In this document: piece after piece, positions 45,227-51,201 of the stretch
How the letters are laid out: every line of letters starts with the position of its first letter
Numbering within the stretch: position 1 is the first letter of the stretch
Source of the DNA: a virus
Direction: 5' to 3' (one strand)
IMG/VR virus record: IMGVR_UViG_3300030098_003235
Coordinates: 1-51,201 of that record
DNA length: 51,201 bases
Notes under the pieces: generated by a model
What the model was told of the DNA's origin: nothing
The model's database searches: none
The model's input: the letters and a program-made list of their open reading frames with translations, nothing else
Program-made: the position numbers and the translations under genes

Positions 45227-48200
45227 TTATTTAAGTCTTGCTTTTTCTAAATCTTTCATTTGTCGGTCTGTTTTTTCCTTTTGTTCTATTCTTTCATGGT
45301 ATGCTAAACCATTTATGAGAGTAGTAAAAATATTCGATCTGTATTTTCTTAATTCGGCTCCATCACTTTCAAGTATGGCAATTACTGCGTCTGTTACTTT
45401 TGGATTTTGCAATATTTCAGAAAGTGCTTGTGCTTTTTTCTTTCTAAGACCAAGTAAGGCAACTTCTGTTGCCACGTATTTCGGACTAATTATTCCACGA
45501 GATATGCTGTAAGCACGAGATAACAGTGACTCTACTGATAGCCCTCTTGGAACTGTATATTTTCCTGCCGCTGGTAATAGGGCGTTTTTTGGATCTCTGT
45601 TTATTACTCTGAGATACTCAGCCATTCTTTTTATAGTGTTATATTTTTCCCCTGTAATTTTTTCTAAGACTTCCTTATTTTCAACAACTAATTTAAACAA
45701 CTTCTCGTAGTCGAAATTTCTTATTACTTCTCCTGCTGTAGAAGTATCTACAAACTCTCCGTATGAAGCTTTAGAAAGTGCTTCTATAGTAATATCAGAG
45801 AATAGATCTCCAGCTTCTTTTTCTGATATATTTAAAGCTTTTGCTATATTGGGTATGACTCCCTCTACTCTAGTAGAAGCTAAATCGTCCTCTACAAAAA
45901 ATTTTAAAAACCCTTCAAAACTTTCTGCTTTTCTACTGGCCCCTCCTAGACCAGTATAATCTATTGCAGCTTCTAAAGCCTTTTGTCTATTATTAAATAG
46001 AGTATTGTTTTTTGATTTAGAAATTTTAATTTCCTTATTAAGATTTTCAATTCTCCTCTTTCTAAGGCTACCTCTTCCTATGTATCTTTCAATATTTCGG
46101 TTATAGTTAGTAAGATGTTCTAAATCAATAAAGCCTTCACTTTCTAAAATTTTTATAGATGGGCTATTTATTATTTTAGGAACTATATTTCCTCGTAATC
46201 TTTTTCTTCCCTCTTCAACCGTTCTTTCTACAGCCCCTTCTTTTTTTGCAAGTCGAGCAGCTTGTTGTATGGCTGGTTGATCTCCAATGTGCCTATATAA
46301 AAGACTTTGTATCAAAACTCTTACTTGCTCAAGTGATTCTTCATCTCTTATCTCGTATATAGCTTCTCCTAATGTATCTCTACCTGTGTATTCTCCGAAA
46401 GTTCTTTTGATAGATTTAATTATATCCGCTGCATCTTGAGAGGTTCCTTCAAAAAGTTTATTTGAATTTAACCATTTTACAGGTTCCTTTACAAAATCTT
46501 TGGCAAAAATTTTTGAAAGATCATATCCAATAGGATTTACTTCTTTATTTTTATACCGAGCAACAACATTGTTTAACCAATAATCTTTTGCCTCTTTTAT
46601 TTGTTCTCTTACTGACTCTTCTAAATTTTTATCTGCATCTATTTTAAATTTTTTTATTAATGATTCTGCCAAAGTTCCTAATTTAAATGATTGTGTTCCA
46701 TCAGTTGTTGATGCTGAAGATCTTAAAAAAGAAGAAGACATACGTTGTATATCTATTGGTTTTACTGTTACTTTTAGTGCGTTTGATGCATTTTCATTTA
46801 TATCTTTTGAAAATTCTTTTAATAAAATTAATACATCAAAATCAGTTATTATTTCGTCATCTCCCCTAGCCCTTTGAAAAAATCGTTTAAAAACATTAAA
46901 CGTGTTGAGGGGTGGCCCTTCTGCGTCAATCTCTTCAAAAAGTTTAGAGTCTAGTTCTTTCATTTCAGCAAGCAAATCTTTTCTAAAACTTGGATTGGCC
47001 CTTAATACTTGTCCTATATTAGTTGTAGCTTCTACATTTGCAAACGCTTGTAAAATAAACGCATTAGGAGTAATGGTAGAACCAAGTCTTGCCCTTAATT
47101 TTCCTGTGCGACCTTTAACTATAGTTTTACTGTAAACTTCTCCAGCTTCACCTGCTGTTGCGTACAAACCTTGAAGCCAATCTGTAATATCCAATCTTAC
47201 GTCTTTATCTTGTAGGGCTGTAAATTTTTCGCTTCCATCGCGGTGAAAAGTTGCCTGTTTCTTTTGCGCTGCCCTAGCAAAGTTTCTTCCTGCATTTTCA
47301 GCGTCTATTTGGTATTGTTCAGGTTTAAAATATTGTGCTAATAAAGTTTTTACATCGCTTTCAGCTTCAACATCACCTTTTCTTACTTGTTGAACTAATT
47401 CTTTTGCTTGTTCACCAAATCCTCTTACACCTGTTTCTAATTCTTCTCTTCCTGCTTCTGCCCCTTTTCTTTTCATAAAATTACTACTCATAATTCTTTC
47501 TATAAGTTCAATAATTTTTTCCGACGCATTTTCATCGGGATTTATACTAGGATCAGCAATTATACGCATAATATCATTAATAGTTTCGTCGATGTTTGCT
47601 CGACCTTGTGAAATTGCAGTTGTCTCAGTTTCGGTAAAACTTCTCATGGCTGTTACAAACGTGTTAAGCTTTTCACTTTTAACACCTGCCTTTTCTGCAG
47701 AGCTTGATAGAGTATCTATAAGAGTTCTAAATCCTTTTATCTGTTCTATCATAAGATCTTCATTGTTTAACGTATCTATTAACGTTTTACTTAATTTAGA
47801 AAAATCTTTAGATAAAGATTGATTTGTTGTTCCTGCATTTGCTAAAGTTTCTCTCATTATCATAAGAGGTACAAGTCCAGTAGCCTTGTCTATGGTAGTT
47901 TTAAGTAGTTCCTCATTTACTCCAGCCGCAGATAAATCAGATCTTATTTCACCAACATATTTTATTTGACCATATACAGCCGCCCTTTGGTCTTCAGGTA
48001 AACTCCTTATGAAAAAGGCAAAGTCTTCTGCAGCTTTTCTTGCTTCTTTACTAAGTCCTGTCAGCGCACCTGCTGGTATTTTACCACTTGCAACCATTCT
48101 CTCAACTTGGTCATCAGAAAGTTTTCCTATTGTTTGCCCTAAATCTGCAAAGAGAGTAGACGCTTGTTGTATTCCTCGTTTTCCAAGTTTTAATGCTCCT

Positions 48201-49480
48201 TCAAATAAAACTAAAGAACTAAAACCTCCTCCGAGTGCGCCAAATAACGCCCCTACTTCATTGCCATATATTCTTTCCCCTATATTTGCCCCTATCGCTG
48301 CACCAACCTCTGTAAGAGGAATAGCTATTAATTCTTTTGGCATTGCGTTTATTCTTCTTTGTCTCGCAATAGTTAAAGCACGTTGTTCTCTTTGGAACAT
48401 TTGATTATCTTTAAATCTATCTCTAGCAACCTTTTTTCTTTTTCTTAAATAGTCAACTTTTTTATCTAATGGAGATGTGCTTCTTAATAAATCATATGAC
48501 TTATTGTCCAACCACCTTTTTTGTTGTGCATTTCTATATAGCCTCTGCGCTCTAAGTGGCCCCCTAAAACTACCAAGAAAAGAATATACCTTTTTTTCTG
48601 CCAGATATCTTGATGCCTGATTTATCTGGTCTTCCGTAGCATTTAATGTGTTGATACCTTTCTTTTTTTGTTTATCAAATAAAAATTCTAAAGCATCATC
48701 AACTTGTTTTACCATATTTTTAGAATTTCTAAATGCAAATTTTAAACCAGCAGCAGTAAATCCAGCTACTTCTGGAATAGTTCGCATAACTTGTTCAACT
48801 ATAGTTGCATTGGGCCTTATATACTTTGTTAAAGCTTCTGCCTCTCTTCTTGAGATAACTTCTGTTTTATCAGAATAATTGTCTAGGACATCCTTAACAA
48901 AGCTAGATTTAGATCTAATTTCAGGTGTATCTGAATATATTTTAAATGTTGTTTTAAGAAACGCCTCAAGTTGTGGGTTTATATATTCATTGTCTTCTGC
49001 CTTTTTTACCATTTCAGCATAATATTTTGAATATTTTTCGGGGTCTTTTCCAGAAATAGAATTAATATCCATACCAAAAGGTTGCAGAGCAGTATTAACA
49101 ACTGCAGCAACGTTGTTAACAAAAAATGATCCTAGATCGTATAGTCCTGCAGATATATTCATTTTCTCTGTAGGACTAAGGAGCAAATCAGTTACAGAAG
49201 GAATACCTGTAGTTGTTTTTATTAAACTTTCACCATAAGCTCCTTTAATGGCTTCTTCTACTTCTCTTGTTCTTCTTGTTAAAATTCCCTTTGTAGGAAA
49301 AGAAGTAACTCCTCCTGTTTGTTCTAATCGCTCTCTATCTGCTCTTAATAAACTTTCTGACACATCACTTTTTAAAAGTTCTTCAGTAGATTTAAACCCA
49401 GTACCCAAAGATAAATCAAGATTTTTATTTTGATTTGTTCTTGCATCTTCTACCTCTTGTGGAGAGTATGTTATTGGCAT
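45227..49480 (-). CDS. Giant internal virion protein (1417 aa)
   Basis: The largest gene in the genome. It begins MPITYSPQEVEDARTNQNKN and is predominantly helical, with Glu/Lys/Arg-rich segments. A Gly/Ala-rich hydrophobic stretch near residues 390-430 (LTEVGAAIGANIGERIYGNE, ALFGALGGGFSSLVLF) could insert in or cross a membrane during DNA ejection. Size and late position match the large ejection proteins of podoviruses (compare T7 gp16), but no lysozyme domain is visible here; that activity is on the 498 aa protein. It lies 15 nt after the 781 aa gene's stop. Confidence 0.82.
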   Translation of the reverse strand: MPITYSPQEVEDARTNQNKNLDLSLGTGFKSTEELLKSDVSESLLRADRERLEQTGGVTSFPTKGILTRRTREVEEAIKGAYGESLIKTTTGIPSVTDLLLSPTEKMNISAGLYDLGSFFVNNVAAVVNTALQPFGMDINSISGKDPEKYSKYYAEMVKKAEDNEYINPQLEAFLKTTFKIYSDTPEIRSKSSFVKDVLDNYSDKTEVISRREAEALTKYIRPNATIVEQVMRTIPEVAGFTAAGLKFAFRNSKNMVKQVDDALEFLFDKQKKKGINTLNATEDQINQASRYLAEKKVYSFLGSFRGPLRAQRLYRNAQQKRWLDNKSYDLLRSTSPLDKKVDYLRKRKKVARDRFKDNQMFQREQRALTIARQRRINAMPKELIAIPLTEVGAAIGANIGERIYGNEVGALFGALGGGFSSLVLFEGALKLGKRGIQQASTLFADLGQTIGKLSDDQVERMVASGKIPAGALTGLSKEARKAAEDFAFFIRSLPEDQRAAVYGQIKYVGEIRSDLSAAGVNEELLKTTIDKATGLVPLMIMRETLANAGTTNQSLSKDFSKLSKTLIDTLNNEDLMIEQIKGFRTLIDTLSSSAEKAGVKSEKLNTFVTAMRSFTETETTAISQGRANIDETINDIMRIIADPSINPDENASEKIIELIERIMSSNFMKRKGAEAGREELETGVRGFGEQAKELVQQVRKGDVEAESDVKTLLAQYFKPEQYQIDAENAGRNFARAAQKKQATFHRDGSEKFTALQDKDVRLDITDWLQGLYATAGEAGEVYSKTIVKGRTGKLRARLGSTITPNAFILQAFANVEATTNIGQVLRANPSFRKDLLAEMKELDSKLFEEIDAEGPPLNTFNVFKRFFQRARGDDEIITDFDVLILLKEFSKDINENASNALKVTVKPIDIQRMSSSFLRSSASTTDGTQSFKLGTLAESLIKKFKIDADKNLEESVREQIKEAKDYWLNNVVARYKNKEVNPIGYDLSKIFAKDFVKEPVKWLNSNKLFEGTSQDAADIIKSIKRTFGEYTGRDTLGEAIYEIRDEESLEQVRVLIQSLLYRHIGDQPAIQQAARLAKKEGAVERTVEEGRKRLRGNIVPKIINSPSIKILESEGFIDLEHLTNYNRNIERYIGRGSLRKRRIENLNKEIKISKSKNNTLFNNRQKALEAAIDYTGLGGASRKAESFEGFLKFFVEDDLASTRVEGVIPNIAKALNISEKEAGDLFSDITIEALSKASYGEFVDTSTAGEVIRNFDYEKLFKLVVENKEVLEKITGEKYNTIKRMAEYLRVINRDPKNALLPAAGKYTVPRGLSVESLLSRAYSISRGIISPKYVATEVALLGLRKKKAQALSEILQNPKVTDAVIAILESDGAELRKYRSNIFTTLINGLAYHERIEQKEKTDRQMKDLEKARLK

Positions 49481-49495
49481 TATTTTTTCCTTGGT

Positions 49496-51201
49496 TCAGT
49501 TGGTGGTATTTATTGCTGTATCTCTATCTTTTTCATATTGACTAGCATCAAATGATTGCGTAAACAATTTTCTAATTCCATCTGTTATGGAATTAGATTT
49601 TTTTGCGTCTGTGTTAACTTTAGCAGGTTCATTGCTAACACCTGCCTTTTTTCCAAATGATATTTTAGGCAGCTTATTTCCTTGAACTAGTTCACTAGAG
49701 AAACCATAAGTTATAGGAACAGTCTCTCCACTCATAAGATCAAAAGCAAACTTTCCACGTATATTTTTTCTAATTCTCTCTCTTTCTTCGTCAGTCCTAG
49801 CCGCTACGTATTCTTGAATCAGTGGAGCATTTACAACATATAGTCTATCATTGTCTCTGATAATTCCTAAAGTTCTAGAATCTCCTGCTTCTAATTTTAT
49901 ATCCCTTTCAATAAATGCGTTTAGAGCTACATTATTATATTTAATTACACCCGACGCATATTTATATTTATCACCAGATTTATTTATTGTATTAAATCCT
50001 CGCGCAGTTGCTGCTGTTAGCCTGTCTAAAAGAAAAGGTCTGCTGTAAGTATTAAAAGTAGAACCGTAAACCGTATTTAAAGGTTGATTTTTAAATTTAT
50101 CTTGAAATTTTCTATTGACAGTTTTAACAAAATGATCGACTACTCCATCACTACCACCTTTGTAATTTTGAAGTAGGTCTGATACTTTTAAATAGCTGGT
50201 AAATAAACCAGCATTAGCATTTGGCCCTAGTGCATTAGGAGTAAAAAATTGACCTCTTGTTAATGCCCTTTCAATAAAATCTTTTACTAATTCTAATTTA
50301 GCTAATTTTTGTTCTTTGTTTATAGTATCGCCACCAAATATTGATAAAGTTCTTGATACGTCTTGATCTGATATAGTTCTACCGCCTGTTCCACCCTGTA
50401 AAATAGCTGTTAATTGATAAGCTAGTGTCATTTCTAACGCTTCTCTTCTTGCAGCCGCTATTTCCTGTTGTTCAGATCGGGTTCTAACTCTTTTTTTTGC
50501 AAGCTCTTCTGCCTTCATATAGCGTTCTTTAATATTTTTAACTTTCGATACAAGCTTTGAGCCGTGGTCAAAAAACCCTCCGCCAGTAGCTGTAACTATA
50601 TTAAACATTTGTGTTGCTGCACCTTTTATAAAACTAGGAAGCGCACCTCTCATAACTATTAAATTATTAATAATTCCAGATCCTTCTCCTGTTTCATTAA
50701 CTGCACCAATAAGTCTTGTTAATGTAAAATTTGCACTTTCAGCAGCTTGGTATTGGTTATTTAACTCTTCTATTTTTTTTCTTTGGGTTGAATTATTTTT
50801 TAAATATGCCTCATAAGTAAGGGGGTCAGGAGGGTAACCGGGAGTACTATTGGGTAAAGTAGTATTTTGTTTAGCGTATATTCTAACCAGCTTAATGATA
50901 TCATTTTTTTTAATACGCCCTTGCTCATCTACAAAACCATGTTCACGATTAAATAACCATTTTCTTGCTTCTTCTTTCATTGTATCATCAGGTATAGCTT
51001 TTCCAGATATAAGTTTTACAAAAGGGCTATTAGCAGCAGACCAGTATTTGTTATTTCCTTCATTATTTTCTTGCTCCGGGTTCCAATCGCTTCCTATAAG
51101 GGACGTTAAGTTTGCTATATTTTTTTCAGGAGATATAACAGTAGTCATGCTTGTAGGTCTTGTAGAAGCATACACATTTGCTGCTAATTTCACAGCTTTA
51201 T
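49496..51201 (-). CDS. Internal virion-type protein, C-terminal part (gene starts at 739 across the junction)
   Basis: This is the C-terminal two thirds of the 781 aa protein that begins at 739 and passes through the contig ends. The frame is fully open to base 51201. It is Lys/Asn/Ala-rich and helical, with NLTSLIGSDWNPEQENNEGN near the junction, AEELAKKRVRTRSEQQEIAA, and a hydrophobic patch AAARREALEMTLAYQLTAIL. It ends with FDASQYEKDRDTAINTTN, repeating the C-terminal motif of the 715 aa protein. An apparent GTG start at 51193 is internal (the frame continues HKAVKLAANVY) and is an artefact of the window end. No catalytic motif is visible. Confidence 0.88.
   Translation of the reverse strand, partial: KAVKLAANVYASTRPTSMTTVISPEKNIANLTSLIGSDWNPEQENNEGNNKYWSAANSPFVKLISGKAIPDDTMKEEARKWLFNREHGFVDEQGRIKKNDIIKLVRIYAKQNTTLPNSTPGYPPDPLTYEAYLKNNSTQRKKIEELNNQYQAAESANFTLTRLIGAVNETGEGSGIINNLIVMRGALPSFIKGAATQMFNIVTATGGGFFDHGSKLVSKVKNIKERYMKAEELAKKRVRTRSEQQEIAAARREALEMTLAYQLTAILQGGTGGRTISDQDVSRTLSIFGGDTINKEQKLAKLELVKDFIERALTRGQFFTPNALGPNANAGLFTSYLKVSDLLQNYKGGSDGVVDHFVKTVNRKFQDKFKNQPLNTVYGSTFNTYSRPFLLDRLTAATARGFNTINKSGDKYKYASGVIKYNNVALNAFIERDIKLEAGDSRTLGIIRDNDRLYVVNAPLIQEYVAARTDEERERIRKNIRGKFAFDLMSGETVPITYGFSSELVQGNKLPKISFGKKAGVSNEPAKVNTDAKKSNSITDGIRKLFTQSFDASQYEKDRDTAINTTN
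49514..49554. repeat. 41-bp repeat at the 3' end of the 781 aa gene (copy B)
   Basis: Second copy of the repeat at 2074-2114, 40 of 41 bases identical, same orientation. Flanking bases on both sides diverge at once, so the shared piece is sharply bounded and confined to the coding motif FDA(N/S)QYEKDRDTA. Confidence 0.9.
51103..51201. repeat. Terminal direct repeat, right copy (contig closure)
   Basis: Exact second copy of bases 1-99. The minus-strand frame of the 781 aa virion protein passes through it without interruption, which shows that position 51102 is followed by position 1. Confidence 0.95.

Noticed and set aside
48009-48404. Plus-strand frame of 131 codons
   Set aside because: Antisense to the 1417 aa protein; no supporting features.
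1-51201. Lysogeny functions (integrase, repressor, attachment site)
   Set aside because: No recombinase motif, no CI-like repressor and no attachment-site arrangement was seen; the two HTH or regulator-like proteins are small early genes. The phage appears strictly lytic.

Overview
The window is one complete, circularly closed genome of a lytic tailed phage, most likely a marine podovirus of the HMO-2011 type (phages of SAR116, SAR11 and related marine Alphaproteobacteria). Bases 1-99 recur exactly as 51103-51201, so the molecule is 51,102 bp. The group assignment rests on a family-A DNA polymerase with a DnaJ-type CxxCxGxG zinc module between its exonuclease and polymerase domains, a separate primase and DnaB-like helicase, a T7-type endonuclease I, and a P22/T7-like head and short-tail set. 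Base composition is AT-rich, genes are tightly packed, and I saw no integrase, repressor, tRNA, CRISPR or phage RNA polymerase. The absence of a polymerase fits the good sigma70-type promoters that can be read directly. The host is inferred, not seen.

Layout. (1) Late unit, minus strand, from a promoter at 27.24 kb leftwards through the origin of numbering to 44.2 kb: a Cys-rich metallothionein-like protein, small very basic proteins (DUF6321-like, DUF5872-like), a holin-like peptide, TerS, a DUF1289-like peptide, TerL, portal, an internal protein, a tail-lysozyme protein, scaffold, major capsid, a decoration-like protein, a 2OG-Fe(II) oxygenase, tail adaptor, tail beta-propeller protein, tail fibre, two exported proteins and two membrane proteins. 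An internal promoter at 4.6 kb precedes large internal virion proteins (715, 781 and 1417 aa; the 781 aa gene crosses the contig ends). The unit ends with a lysis set of EF-hand holin, i-spanin and o-spanin. (2) A short plus-strand unit at 27.30-27.63 kb has its own consensus promoter, one small basic gene and a perfect terminator. (3) A leftward, probably early unit at 34.05-27.82 kb holds small host-takeover and DNA-metabolism genes (DUF932-like, Gp88-like, WYL_2-like, zinc ribbon, PD-(D/E)XK, HTH) and many tiny ORFs. (4) A rightward replication unit at 34.09-44.19 kb encodes primase, helicase, polymerase, an ssDNA-binding-like protein, a Cas4/RecB-like exonuclease, endonuclease I, DUF3310, a class II ribonucleotide reductase and another nuclease-fold protein.

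The transcription plan can be read from the DNA. Two divergent promoter pairs (27.23-27.33 and 34.05-34.12 kb) launch four units, and terminators close them near 27.6, 27.8-27.9 and 44.06-44.19 kb. At 44.1 kb the two convergent transcripts are predicted to overlap tail to tail. The replication unit supplies dNTPs (NrdJ), nucleases for host DNA or recombination intermediates, and the replisome. The late unit supplies head, packaging motor, short tail, ejection proteins and lysis.

Points most worth a second look: the symmetric divergent promoter at 27.2 kb; a 79 aa gene overprinting the portal C-terminus; a 41-bp near-identical repeat encoding the same C-terminal motif in two internal virion proteins; the metallothionein-like protein; several holin-like membrane peptides in one genome; and two places where a translation-start region has been tandemly duplicated.
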